64,000 nucleotides of DNA from the NCBI RefSeq assembly GCF_900107455.1, contig NZ_FNQB01000004.1, positions 630,193-694,192 on the forward strand, given 5' to 3'. The first letter of the stretch is position 1; each line of letters begins with the position of its first letter. The translations under genes were made by a program, and so were the position numbers. Shown piece by piece: positions 25,411-33,146 of this stretch. The DNA comes from Asanoa ishikariensis (GTDB lineage Bacteria; Actinomycetota; Actinomycetes; Mycobacteriales; Micromonosporaceae). The notes under the pieces are model-generated. The model was not told where the DNA came from, did not search any database, and saw only the letters and a program-made list of their open reading frames with translations.

Positions 25411-26240
25411 GCCGTCTGCACTCCGATCTCGTTGGTGAGTGCGGCGAACGCCCGGGCGGCCCGGCCGAACTCCGCCGGACCCGAGAACCCGCCGGTGGCA
25501 CTCTGCATCGCGAGGTGCGGCTCCAGCGAGGCGAAACCGGCGTAGCCGTCGTCGCGCAGCGCGGTCAACGTCGCCCGCAACTCACCGTCGCCCTCGCCCG
25601 CCGGCACGACCTCGCCGGTCGCCGCGATCGCGTCCTTGACCTGGAGATATTCGAGGTGCGGCCGGAGCATCGCGTAGCCGTCGGTGAACGGGCGCACGCC
25701 GACTTGCACGAAGTTGGCGTTGTCCCAGGCGACCTTCAGCGCGGAGGAGCCGACCGACTCGACCAGATCGCGTACCCGGTCCGGTATGTCGCCGTAGATC
25801 TCCTTCTCGTTCTCGTGCACCAGCACGACGCCTTCCCGCTCGGCGACGGTGGCCCAGTCCCGCACGCGGCGCAGCACCTCGTCGCGGATGTCGCCGGCTT
25901 TAGTCCCTGGCGGGCGGTAGAACGAGAACAGCCGGATGTAGCGGCAGCCGAGCCGGTGCGCGGCCGCGATGGCCCGGCCCAGCCGGTCGAGCTCGCCGGC
26001 TGGGTCCTCGGTGATCAGCACCTTGCCGATCGGCGACGCGATCGCGGAAACCTCCATGTCGCGCTCGGCGAGCAGAGTCGCCACGCGGTCGAGCTGCTCC
26101 GAGGAAAGGTCGACCACGTTGACGTCCCAGGCGCTGCGCAGCTCCAGGTGCCGGGCGCCGAGGGCGGACAGCACCGCGAGCTGCACCACCGGGTCCGGGT
26201 CGATCTCGTCGCCGAAGCCGGACAGGTGCCACACCGTCAC
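25407..26240 (-). CDS. Sugar phosphate isomerase/epimerase (TIM barrel) 2
   Basis: This 277-residue barrel has HLSGFGDEIDPDPVVQLAVL at its start and metal-site residues in HLELRSAW (Glu), VLVHENEKEIYGD (His, Glu), KVAWDNANFVQ (Asp) and YLQVKDA. The GTG at 26240 overlaps the stop of the permease gene (GTGA) and follows GGAGG; the frame extends further upstream to 26537 only as a shadow inside the permease. It is distinct from the barrel at 23525 and may do a separate step of the same pathway. Confidence 0.82.
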   Translation of the reverse strand: MTVWHLSGFGDEIDPDPVVQLAVLSALGARHLELRSAWDVNVVDLSSEQLDRVATLLAERDMEVSAIASPIGKVLITEDPAGELDRLGRAIAAAHRLGCRYIRLFSFYRPPGTKAGDIRDEVLRRVRDWATVAEREGVVLVHENEKEIYGDIPDRVRDLVESVGSSALKVAWDNANFVQVGVRPFTDGYAMLRPHLEYLQVKDAIAATGEVVPAGEGDGELRATLTALRDDGYAGFASLEPHLAMQSATGGFSGPAEFGRAARAFAALTNEIGVQTA

Positions 26241-27100
26241 CGCACGCCTCCCGTGGTCAGGCCGGCCACCAGATATCGCTGGAACACAAGGTAGAGCGCC
26301 ACCACCGGGACGGCGCAGACCAGCGCGGCCGCCATCAACTGCCCGTACACCGGAAGCGCCCCGCCTTCCTGGCTGGCGCCGAAGATCTGCAACTCGACCG
26401 CGGCGGTGCGGGTGTCCGGGTTGGTCAGCACGGAGGCGAACAGCACGTCGTTCCAGCCGAGCAGGAACGCGAACACCCCGCTGACCACCAGGCCGGGCCA
26501 GCTCAGCGGCGCGATCACCCGGGTCAGCACCCGCCACGGCGAGGCGCCGTCGACCCGGGCCGCCTCGTCGAGCTCCGGCGGCAGCTCACGCAGGTAGGTG
26601 ACCATCACCCAGGTGGAGAACGGCAGGGCGAAGGTGAGGTACGTGATGAGCACCGCCCACCGGGTGCCGATGATGGTGACGCCCAGGGCCGTGGCGGCGC
26701 TGGCGAACAGCACGAACACCGGGAGCAGCAGCAGCGTGCCAGGGATGCTCTGCAACGCGAGCAGGGCGCGCAGCACGGCGATGCGGCCGCGGAAGGCATA
26801 GCGCACGAGCACGTACGCGGACAGCAGCGCGACGAACGCGCTCACCACGGCCACGGCACCCGCCACCAGCACGCTGTTGACGAGGCCCCGGCCGAGGTTC
26901 GTGGTCGACCAGATCTTGGCGTAGTTGTCGATGTGGAAGCCGTCGGGCCACAGCGCGCCGCGGGCCACCGCGAGGTCGGAGCTGACGCTCGCGAGCGCCA
27001 TGTAGGCCAGCGGGCCGAGCACGACCAGCAGCAGCACGGTGAGCACGACCGCGCGCAGTGGCCCGGGCAGCAGGCGGGCGACCTCTTCGGAGCGTCTCAT
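26237..27100 (-). CDS. Carbohydrate ABC transporter permease (MalG type)
   Basis: This 287-residue protein has six predicted membrane segments. The EAA loop, which contacts the ATPase, is ELDEAARVDGASPWRV (about residue 190). It forms a heterodimer with the MalF-type permease encoded just upstream. Both ends overlap neighbouring genes by four bases. No ATPase gene is in the operon. Confidence 0.9.
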   Translation of the reverse strand: MRRSEEVARLLPGPLRAVVLTVLLLVVLGPLAYMALASVSSDLAVARGALWPDGFHIDNYAKIWSTTNLGRGLVNSVLVAGAVAVVSAFVALLSAYVLVRYAFRGRIAVLRALLALQSIPGTLLLLPVFVLFASAATALGVTIIGTRWAVLITYLTFALPFSTWVMVTYLRELPPELDEAARVDGASPWRVLTRVIAPLSWPGLVVSGVFAFLLGWNDVLFASVLTNPDTRTAAVELQIFGASQEGGALPVYGQLMAAALVCAVPVVALYLVFQRYLVAGLTTGGVR

Positions 27101-27984
27101 CGTCGCCCCAGTCCCGTGTCGAGCCGCACCGCGCGCAGGTAGACCGCCATCGGGATGGCCACCAGGATCAGCGAGACCACGGCCATCGCGACGCTGAGGC
27201 CGAACTCGAAGTTCTGGAAGCTCTCCACATAGGTCAGCACGGGCAGCACCTCCACGTCGTAGGGGCTGGGCACGCCGAAGAGCACGAACGGCAGCGTGAA
27301 GCTGTTGACGTTGTGCAGGAACGAGATAACGAGCGCGAGCGAGACCGGGCCGCGCAGCTGCGGGAGGATGACATGGCGCAGCTTGGCCCACCAGCCGGCG
27401 CCGTCGAGCGCGGCGGCCTCGTGCACGGTGGCGTCCAGCGACTGCAGGCCCGCGGCGGCCAGCAGGTAGACCAGCGGCCAGCCGGCCCAGAGCTGCACGA
27501 TGACCAGCGCCCAGAAGCTGCGTGGACCGTTGAGCCACAGCCCGCTCGTGCCGAGCACCTCGTTGGCGACGCCGTCGGGCTGGAAGATGATGCGCCAGGT
27601 GCTGCCGACCACGAAGGCGGGCAGCACGTACGGGACGAGCAGCACCGAGCGGACCAGACCGCGGCCCTTGAACCGGTCCTGGGTCGCCACCGCCGCGGCC
27701 AGCCCGATCGGCAGGCAGCCGACCGTGACCAGCGCCGAGTAGCCGACGCTGAGGCCGATCGCGTGCACCAGGTGTGAGTCGCGGACCGCCTCGACGTAGT
27801 TGGCGAACCCGATGAAGTCGGCGCCGACCCACTCGCGGATCGAGTACTGGTCGAGGTCGAGCAGCGAGATGTAGAGGGCGAGGGCGAGCGGGACGAGGAT
27901 GACCAGGAGGGTGAGCACACCACCCGGCAGGAACATCCAGAGTGGACGTCCCCGCCGGGTGGCGGTGCGGCGCGGCCGGGTCAC
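27097..27984 (-). CDS. Carbohydrate ABC transporter permease (MalF type)
   Basis: This 295-residue permease has six membrane segments, a basic N-terminus (TRPRRTATRRGRP) and an EAA-like loop EAAALDGAGWWAKLRHVILP. It imports sugar together with the MalG-type partner and the lipoprotein encoded at 27981-29312. The start overlaps the stop of the binding-protein gene. Confidence 0.9.
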   Translation of the reverse strand: MTRPRRTATRRGRPLWMFLPGGVLTLLVILVPLALALYISLLDLDQYSIREWVGADFIGFANYVEAVRDSHLVHAIGLSVGYSALVTVGCLPIGLAAAVATQDRFKGRGLVRSVLLVPYVLPAFVVGSTWRIIFQPDGVANEVLGTSGLWLNGPRSFWALVIVQLWAGWPLVYLLAAAGLQSLDATVHEAAALDGAGWWAKLRHVILPQLRGPVSLALVISFLHNVNSFTLPFVLFGVPSPYDVEVLPVLTYVESFQNFEFGLSVAMAVVSLILVAIPMAVYLRAVRLDTGLGRR

Positions 27985-29312
27985 TTCGCCTTGTCGAGCG
28001 CTTCTTGCGCGGTGCTCTGGGCCTGGCCGAGCAGGCCGGCCAGCTTGCCGTCGTCGACCTTTCCGGCGGACAGGTCGGGGATCGACTGGACGACGACGTT
28101 GGTCAGGGCGAGCTGCACCTGGCCCCAGCCGCCGGTGAAGGGCGTGTTCAGCGACTTGCCCGCGGACTCGACGATCGCCGCCAGGGCCGGGTCGCTGCCC
28201 AACGCGGTGGCGGCGGCCTGGTTGGTCGGCAGCTCACCGAACGTCTTGTAGTAGCTGGTCTGCGACTCCTCGCTGGTCAACTGCTTGAGCAGGGCGAGCG
28301 CGAGGTCCTTGTGCTTGCTGTATTTCGCGACCACCACGTTGTCGCCGGACAGGATGCTGGTCGCGGCCACGCCACCGGACGGGAGGCTGGTCGCGCCGGG
28401 CGGGATCGTCGGCATCACGGCGTACGCGTATTTCCCGGCGACCTTCGACTTGTCGAGGCTCACCTTGGAGCTCGCGGAGACCATCGGCAGGTACGCGGCC
28501 TTGCCCTCACCGAACGCGGCGATCGCCTGCGCGTTCTTCCAGCCGACGGCGGCCGGGTCGACCACCTTGTCGGTGGCCAGCCAGCCCAGGTAGGCCTGGT
28601 AGGCGGCCTTCGTGTTGGGCCCGTCGAGGGAGGCCTTGCCGTCCTTCACGACCGGGGTGCCGGCCTGCGTGGTCATCGCCCAGATGAACTTCCACGGGTC
28701 GAAGCCGTCGGCGTAGCCGACCGCCAGCCCGTACGCGCCGTCCTTGGTGAGCTGCTTGGCCTGGTCGCGCAGGCCGTCCCAACTGTCGGCCGGCTTGTCG
28801 ATGCCGGCCGCGGTCAGCAGGTCCTTGTTGTAGGCCATCACGAACGGCCGGCTGGCGAACGGGATGCCGACCTCGTGCTCCTTGTCGGGCCCGGAGATGC
28901 CCAGCGTGGCCGGCAGGAACCGGTCCCGGCCGCCGACCTTGTCCCAGTCGTCCTTTGTCAGTTCGACGAACGCGCCGGTGGCGTACGCGGTCGGGGTGAA
29001 GGTCGTGCCGAGCGCGTAGATGTCCGGGCCCTGTCCGGCGACCACCGACGTCTGGATCTTCGTCAGCTCGTCGTTGGCGGACGCGAACGTCTCGAACCGT
29101 ACGCTGGCGCCGGTCTCCGCCTTGAACTTGTCGGAGACCTCGGTGAACCACGCGCGTTGCTGCTCGGGGTAGATGTTGTTGACGCCCATGAGCATGGTGA
29201 GGGTGACACCGGAGTTGTCACCGGACGCTGTGTCGTCGTCGGAACCGCAGGCCGTCAGCGTCGAGCCCAGCAGGAGCGCGCCGGCCAACGCGGCGAGTTG
29301 TCGTCTGTTCAT
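27981..29312 (-). CDS. Extracellular sugar-binding lipoprotein (CUT1)
   Basis: This 443-residue family-1 solute-binding protein has a lipobox LTAC (Cys about residue 21) after a short hydrophobic signal and then a Asp/Ser-rich linker. The mature part has DIYALGTTFTPTAYATGAF, IPFASRPFVMAYNKDLL and GAYGLAVGY typical of MalE/UgpB-like proteins. A ribosome site GAGGAG precedes the ATG. It is the first gene of the seven-gene operon, whose promoter region is shared with a divergent LacI gene. The ligand is unknown, possibly a uronic-acid-containing or keto glycoside. Confidence 0.9.
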   Translation of the reverse strand: MNRRQLAALAGALLLGSTLTACGSDDDTASGDNSGVTLTMLMGVNNIYPEQQRAWFTEVSDKFKAETGASVRFETFASANDELTKIQTSVVAGQGPDIYALGTTFTPTAYATGAFVELTKDDWDKVGGRDRFLPATLGISGPDKEHEVGIPFASRPFVMAYNKDLLTAAGIDKPADSWDGLRDQAKQLTKDGAYGLAVGYADGFDPWKFIWAMTTQAGTPVVKDGKASLDGPNTKAAYQAYLGWLATDKVVDPAAVGWKNAQAIAAFGEGKAAYLPMVSASSKVSLDKSKVAGKYAYAVMPTIPPGATSLPSGGVAATSILSGDNVVVAKYSKHKDLALALLKQLTSEESQTSYYKTFGELPTNQAAATALGSDPALAAIVESAGKSLNTPFTGGWGQVQLALTNVVVQSIPDLSAGKVDDGKLAGLLGQAQSTAQEALDKAK

Positions 29313-29363
29313 CGGAACTCCTCGGGGCGGCGAGGGAGTGGGGGTGATCGATGTTGTTTCCGG

Positions 29364-29424
29364 ACGCTAGTCAGGCCCGTCCGGCGGTGACAACCGTTTG
29401 CCATGTGTTGCCATCGATGGTTGG
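29364..29424 (-). promoter_or_regulatory. Promoter and putative LacI operator between SBP operon and LacI gene
   Basis: On the minus strand TTGTCA (29388-29393), an 18-base spacer and TAGCGT (29364-29369) form a promoter for the SBP operon. Upstream of it, TTGCCAT occurs twice (29398 and 29409) and overlaps the palindrome CCATCGATGG (29411-29420). This is a likely site for the divergently encoded LacI protein. Confidence 0.55.
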
Positions 29425-29433
29425 CTGGCGCTC

Positions 29434-30441
29434 GTGGAGAGCGGACGCCGACGGCCGGTCACCATCGCCGACATCGCGGCGGCCACCGGCGTGGCCGTGT
29501 CGACGGTCTCGCGTGCCCTGTCCCGGCCGTCCAGGGTGAGCCCGGCGACCCGGGAGCGGATCCAGGCAGCGGCCCGCTCGATGGACTACGTGCCGCACCC
29601 ACCGGCCCGGGCGCTGGCCTCCGGGCGCACCAGGACGGTCGCGCTGGTCGTCTCCGACGTCACCAACCCGTTCTACTTCGGCATGATCCGCGGCACCCAG
29701 CAGCAGTTGAAGGCCGCCGGTTACGCACACCTCTTGATCGACACCGAAGACTCGGCCGAGCACGAGATCGAGATGCTGCACACCATGCGGCGGTCTTTGG
29801 ATGGCGCGATCCTCGGCGCCTCCCGGCTGCCGGCCCGGGCACTCGTGGCGTTGGCCGGCGAGATCCCCCTGGTGACCGTCAACCGCAACGTGCGCGGCGT
29901 GCCCAGCGTCGTGATCGACACTCCGGCGGGCATCGCGCAGGCGGTCGAGCACCTGGTCTCGCTCGGACACCGCGACATCGTGTACGTGTCGGGCCCGACC
30001 CAGTCGTGGTCCAACCAGGCGCGCTGGCAGGCGATGCGGGGAGCGCTGGAGCGGCACGGGCTGGGCGCTCAGCGGGTCGGCCCGTTCCCGTCCGGCCGGG
30101 GCTCCGGCACCGCGGCCGCCGACGCCGTGCTCAACAGCGGCGCCACCGCCTGCGTCGCGTTCAACGACCTGTTCGCGCTCGGCATGCTGACCCGGCTGCG
30201 CGAGCGCGGCGTGCGGGTGCCCGCCGACCTGAGCGTGGTGGGCTGCGACGACATCTTCGGCGCCGACTTCAGCAACCCGCCGCTGACGACGTTGACGGCA
30301 CCGATCGAGCAGGCCGGCCGCATGGCGGTGTCGCTGCTGGTCGCCGGCCTGGACCACCGGGCGCCGCAGCCACAGCGCCGGACGGTGGTGCTGCCGACCT
30401 ACCTGACCGTACGCGAGTCGACCGGGCCGTTGACCGATTAA
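29434..30441 (+). CDS. LacI-family transcriptional regulator
   Basis: This 335-residue regulator has the LacI helix-turn-helix VTIADIAAATGVAVSTVSRAL (about residues 8-28) and a sugar-binding-protein-like effector domain (VSDVTNPFYFGMIRG, then VGCDDIFGADFSNPPLTTL). I place the start at the GTG at 29434 because this gives the common family N-terminus and leaves the palindrome in the leader; a TTG at 29398 would add 12 residues. It is divergent from the SBP-permease-isomerase-manD operon and probably represses it. The last codons and stop are part of the PadR operator downstream. Confidence 0.87.
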   Translation: MESGRRRPVTIADIAAATGVAVSTVSRALSRPSRVSPATRERIQAAARSMDYVPHPPARALASGRTRTVALVVSDVTNPFYFGMIRGTQQQLKAAGYAHLLIDTEDSAEHEIEMLHTMRRSLDGAILGASRLPARALVALAGEIPLVTVNRNVRGVPSVVIDTPAGIAQAVEHLVSLGHRDIVYVSGPTQSWSNQARWQAMRGALERHGLGAQRVGPFPSGRGSGTAAADAVLNSGATACVAFNDLFALGMLTRLRERGVRVPADLSVVGCDDIFGADFSNPPLTTLTAPIEQAGRMAVSLLVAGLDHRAPQPQRRTVVLPTYLTVRESTGPLTD

Positions 30442-30461
30442 CTCTAGCTATATAGAGTTAA
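30430..30461 (+). promoter_or_regulatory. Leaderless PadR promoter inside a perfect inverted repeat
   Basis: TTGACC (30430-30435), a 17-base spacer and TAGAGT (30453-30458) form the promoter. TTAACTCTA (30438-30446) and TAGAGTTAA (30453-30461) are 9-bp perfect arms around GCTATA, so the -10 lies within the right arm. The expected start point falls on the ATG at 30465. PadR proteins bind such AT-rich palindromes, so autorepression is likely. Confidence 0.75.
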
Positions 30462-30464
30462 CGC

Positions 30465-30770
30465 ATGGTCCGCAGCCGACGCCCCTCCGCACAGACCACG
30501 GCCGTCGTCCTGGCGCTGGCTTCGGAGCCGTCCGCCTGGCGCTACGGCTACGAGCTCTGCCAGCAGCTCGACCTCAAGCCCGGTTCGCTCTACCCGATCC
30601 TGATGCGACTGACCGACCGCGGCCTGCTCGAGGCGACCTGGGAGACCAACGGCCCCGCCGGGCGGCCGCCGCGTCACCTCTACCGGTTGACCGGTTCGGG
30701 GAGGACGCTGGCCACCGAGCTCGCGGCAGCCCCGGCGCCTCCGTGGAGAGCCGGGTGGCAGGCGACATGA
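30465..30770 (+). CDS. PadR-family transcriptional regulator
   Basis: This 101-residue winged-helix protein has the PadR landmarks YGYELCQQLDLKPGSLYPILMRL (about residues 26-48) and a wing with PPRHLYRLTGSGR. The long C-terminal dimerisation helix of some PadR proteins is absent, so it belongs to the short class. It overlaps the following membrane-protein gene by four bases (ATGA). This is the usual PadR plus membrane-partner arrangement, in which the regulator controls the pair. Confidence 0.88.
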   Translation: MVRSRRPSAQTTAVVLALASEPSAWRYGYELCQQLDLKPGSLYPILMRLTDRGLLEATWETNGPAGRPPRHLYRLTGSGRTLATELAAAPAPPWRAGWQAT

Positions 30771-31852
30771 TTCTTCTGCTCGCGTGGACGATCGCCTACG
30801 GGGTGGTGCTCACGCTGGTCGACGAGCGACCCGGGCCGGTCTCCGTCGTCGTGGGATGGGCCGTCGTGCCGCTGCTGTGGGTGGCGCTGTCCCAGCTCCG
30901 CTGGGCCGTCGGCCGGGTGTCCGTGACCGATCCAGCGACACGGTTGCTCTCCGCCGCGGTGGCGGCGCTGCCGACCGGTCGGCGGGGGTGGGGCCGGGCG
31001 ATGCTCGCCGAGCTTGCCTCGCTGGAGGGGCGAGCGGCCCGCTGGCGGTTCGCGCTGAGCTGTGTCCGGGCCACCCTGTCGCTGCCACCGGCGGGCGGGT
31101 GGCCGGTGCCCACGGCGGTGGTCGCTCTGGCGGTGGCCGCGGTCGCGGCGGTCGGGCGCGCGGCGATGCCCGGGCTGACGGTGTTCGCGATGACGTTCAC
31201 GGGGCTGGTCGGCGCGCTCGCGGCGACGGCGGTCGCCCGCTCACACCGGCCCCGGCTCGCGGTGCCCGCGGTCGTTGTGACGCTCGGCGTGGCGGCGGCG
31301 ATCGCCGCGACCGTGTACTTCCTGCGCCACGAGCCCGCCACCCACCTTGCGGCGCCGGCTGCGGTGGCCCTCGCGGTCGCGCTGGCAGGCTGCCTGTTCG
31401 TCGCGCTCGCCGGCCCACGCTCATCCCACCTCGGCGCCGGCGCGGGGGTCGTGTTCGCGGCGTGGTTCCTCCTGTCGAACCGCTCCGGTGAGCCGCCGGC
31501 GGTCCTCGTGCCCCTGCTGGGCGCGGTGCTGGTGTTGGTGCCGATGGCCGCCTTCTTCGTCCCGGCCTTCGTGGCCGGCCGCTCCGGCCGCTCGTTCCGG
31601 CCGGGCCTGCGGGCGGCAATGTGGACGGTGGCCGTCGCGATGCCGCTCACCTACGCGGTCTGGCTGCCGGAAGCGCTGCGCCGCCACGCGATCGACGGCC
31701 GAACCCTCGACGGCGAGCTACTAGCCCCGGCCAGCGCGAACCTGGCCGACGCCCTGGCCTTCTGCCTAGCCATCTTCCCGATCTTCGGCCTCGCACTCGG
31801 GCTGGCCGGAGCCGCCCTCGGCGCCCGCAACGCGCCGGCGGTGCGTCGGTAA
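30767..31852 (+). CDS. Multipass membrane protein paired with PadR
   Basis: This 361-residue protein has about nine or ten hydrophobic segments. A cytoplasmic loop near residue 75 holds RRGWGRAMLAELASLEGRAARWRFALSC-type sequence; this GxAMLAEL block recurs in actinobacterial membrane proteins next to PadR genes. No transport or enzyme motif is recognised. The ATG at 30767 overlaps the PadR stop; a GTG at 30743 is an alternative. Function is unknown; a membrane-stress or lantibiotic-type sensor role is possible but unsupported. Confidence 0.7.
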   Translation: MILLLAWTIAYGVVLTLVDERPGPVSVVVGWAVVPLLWVALSQLRWAVGRVSVTDPATRLLSAAVAALPTGRRGWGRAMLAELASLEGRAARWRFALSCVRATLSLPPAGGWPVPTAVVALAVAAVAAVGRAAMPGLTVFAMTFTGLVGALAATAVARSHRPRLAVPAVVVTLGVAAAIAATVYFLRHEPATHLAAPAAVALAVALAGCLFVALAGPRSSHLGAGAGVVFAAWFLLSNRSGEPPAVLVPLLGAVLVLVPMAAFFVPAFVAGRSGRSFRPGLRAAMWTVAVAMPLTYAVWLPEALRRHAIDGRTLDGELLAPASANLADALAFCLAIFPIFGLALGLAGAALGARNAPAVRR

Positions 31853-32010
31853 GTTCGCCGTCGGCGTTGGCCACGCGCCGGCAGGGTCACGGTGAGTTCG
31901 TCGTCGGCGCGGTCGGGGTGCCCCCATCGTCCCGTCCGCGCCGACGCCGCCGCAACAAGGACGACCCCCCGTCGTCCTGTGCGGGTGTCAGCCTGCCAGC
32001 GGGGCGGGGT

Positions 32011-32026
32011 CGGGCTCATGAGCCCG
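32011..32026. terminator. Palindrome between convergent genes
   Basis: CGGGCTCATGAGCCCG is a perfect 16-base palindrome, 5 bases from the stop of the ThuA gene and 158 bases from the membrane-protein stop. It may end transcripts from one side, although the absence of a loop makes this weak. The rest of the 179-base gap shows no gene. Confidence 0.35.
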
Positions 32027-32031
32027 GGTAC

Positions 32032-32676
32032 TCAGTGAGCGCCGCGTAGCCAGTCGGCCGCCCTGCGCACCAGGGCGACGTGCCCCGGCGAGGCGTAGGA
32101 GCGCAGGTCGTGCCCGAACGCGTCATAGACCACCCGGCCGCCGCCGACCTCGCGCGCCCAGACGGCGGGTCCGCTGGCGTGCACGTACACCGGCGTTAGG
32201 TCGTCGACCAGGTCCAGGTCGGTGTAGCGCTCGTCGATGACCTCGAAGTCGCCCAGGCCGTCGGCGATCGGGTGGGCGACCTCGGTGCGCCGGACCAGGT
32301 TCGGCTCGATGTCCGGATGGAACGTGCGGCCGTGCTCCCAGACCGCTCCGATCGTCGCGCGCCAGGTCGGGTCGCCGGGGAACGCGACCGTCGCGCTGTG
32401 CATCGCGAGCAGCCCGCCGCCGCCGGCCAGGAAGTCCGCCACGGTGGCGGCGAACACGGCGTCCTCCGGCACGGGCTCGAGCCGGTACGCGGTCGCGTTG
32501 ACGACGAGCAGGCGGGCTCCGGCCAGCGCCGTCTTGAGCTGGTCGACCTCGGTGACGACCGTCACTGAGCCGGGCGGGCCGAGCAGATCGGCCAGCGCGG
32601 CACTGGTCGCCGGCAGGTCGTGCCAGGGATCGGCGTGGTCACCCTGGCCGCTGAAGATGACGGTGTCACTGCGCAT
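32032..32676 (-). CDS. ThuA-domain protein
   Basis: This 214-residue cytoplasmic protein is a single ThuA (glutamine-amidotransferase-like) domain. It starts TVIFSGQGDHADPWHDLP, has the elbow GGGLLAMHSATVAF near residue 90 and ends with a GGGRVVYDAFGHDLRSY segment. ThuA proteins are linked to keto-sugar metabolism. A second ThuA domain is found in the secreted fusion protein at 17.4-20.7 kb. It is divergent from an ArsR-type regulator, likely its controller. Confidence 0.83.
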   Translation of the reverse strand: MRSDTVIFSGQGDHADPWHDLPATSAALADLLGPPGSVTVVTEVDQLKTALAGARLLVVNATAYRLEPVPEDAVFAATVADFLAGGGGLLAMHSATVAFPGDPTWRATIGAVWEHGRTFHPDIEPNLVRRTEVAHPIADGLGDFEVIDERYTDLDLVDDLTPVYVHASGPAVWAREVGGGRVVYDAFGHDLRSYASPGHVALVRRAADWLRGAH

Positions 32677-32696
32677 GAGAGGCCTGATTTCGATGA

Positions 32697-32726
32697 TTGG
32701 CGAAACGTCGAAGCCAAGGCTAGCAT
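32697..32726 (+). promoter_or_regulatory. Leaderless promoter of the ArsR-type gene
   Basis: TTGGCG (32697-32702), an 18-base spacer and TAGCAT (32721-32726) form the promoter, and the -10 ends 6 bases before the ATG at 32733. TTTCG and CGAAA (about 32688-32705) form a small inverted repeat across the -35, a possible operator for both divergent genes. Confidence 0.6.
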
Positions 32727-32732
32727 GAGGCG

Positions 32733-33056
32733 ATGCGCGCCCTGCACCATCCAGATCTCGCCTCGATCGAGCTCGCCACGCTGCTCGCGGCGCTCTCCGA
32801 TCCGGTGCGGCTGAGTGTCGTGCGCCAACTGGCGTCCTCCGGCGGGGTGGTGTGCGGCAAGTTCGACGCGCTCTCCGAGGTGAGCATGTCGACGCTCTCG
32901 CACCATCTCAAGGTGCTCCGCGAGGCGGGCGTCCTGCGGGTCACGCCGAGCGGCAGCTTCCGCCTCCACGAGCTACGCGCGGCCGAGGTCGACGCCCGCT
33001 TCCCCGGCGTGCTTCCCGCCGTCACCGCCAACCTCGACGTCCGGGTGCCGGCCTGA
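32733..33056 (+). CDS. ArsR-type helix-turn-helix regulator
   Basis: This 107-residue winged-helix protein has ALSDPVRLSVVRQLA (about residues 19-33) and the recognition helix in MSTLSHHLKVLREAGVL. Metal-binding cysteine pairs of metalloregulatory ArsR proteins are absent (a single Cys in VVCGKFD), so it is probably not a metal sensor. It is divergent from the ThuA gene by 56 bases and probably represses it and itself. Confidence 0.85.
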   Translation: MRALHHPDLASIELATLLAALSDPVRLSVVRQLASSGGVVCGKFDALSEVSMSTLSHHLKVLREAGVLRVTPSGSFRLHELRAAEVDARFPGVLPAVTANLDVRVPA

Positions 33057-33146
33057 CGCTCTCGCTCAGCCCCGACGAGGTGCCGACCACGACCCGTCCC
33101 GAGCGCTCGGCGAAGGTCCCAGTCGCCCATGCGGTCGGCACGGACT

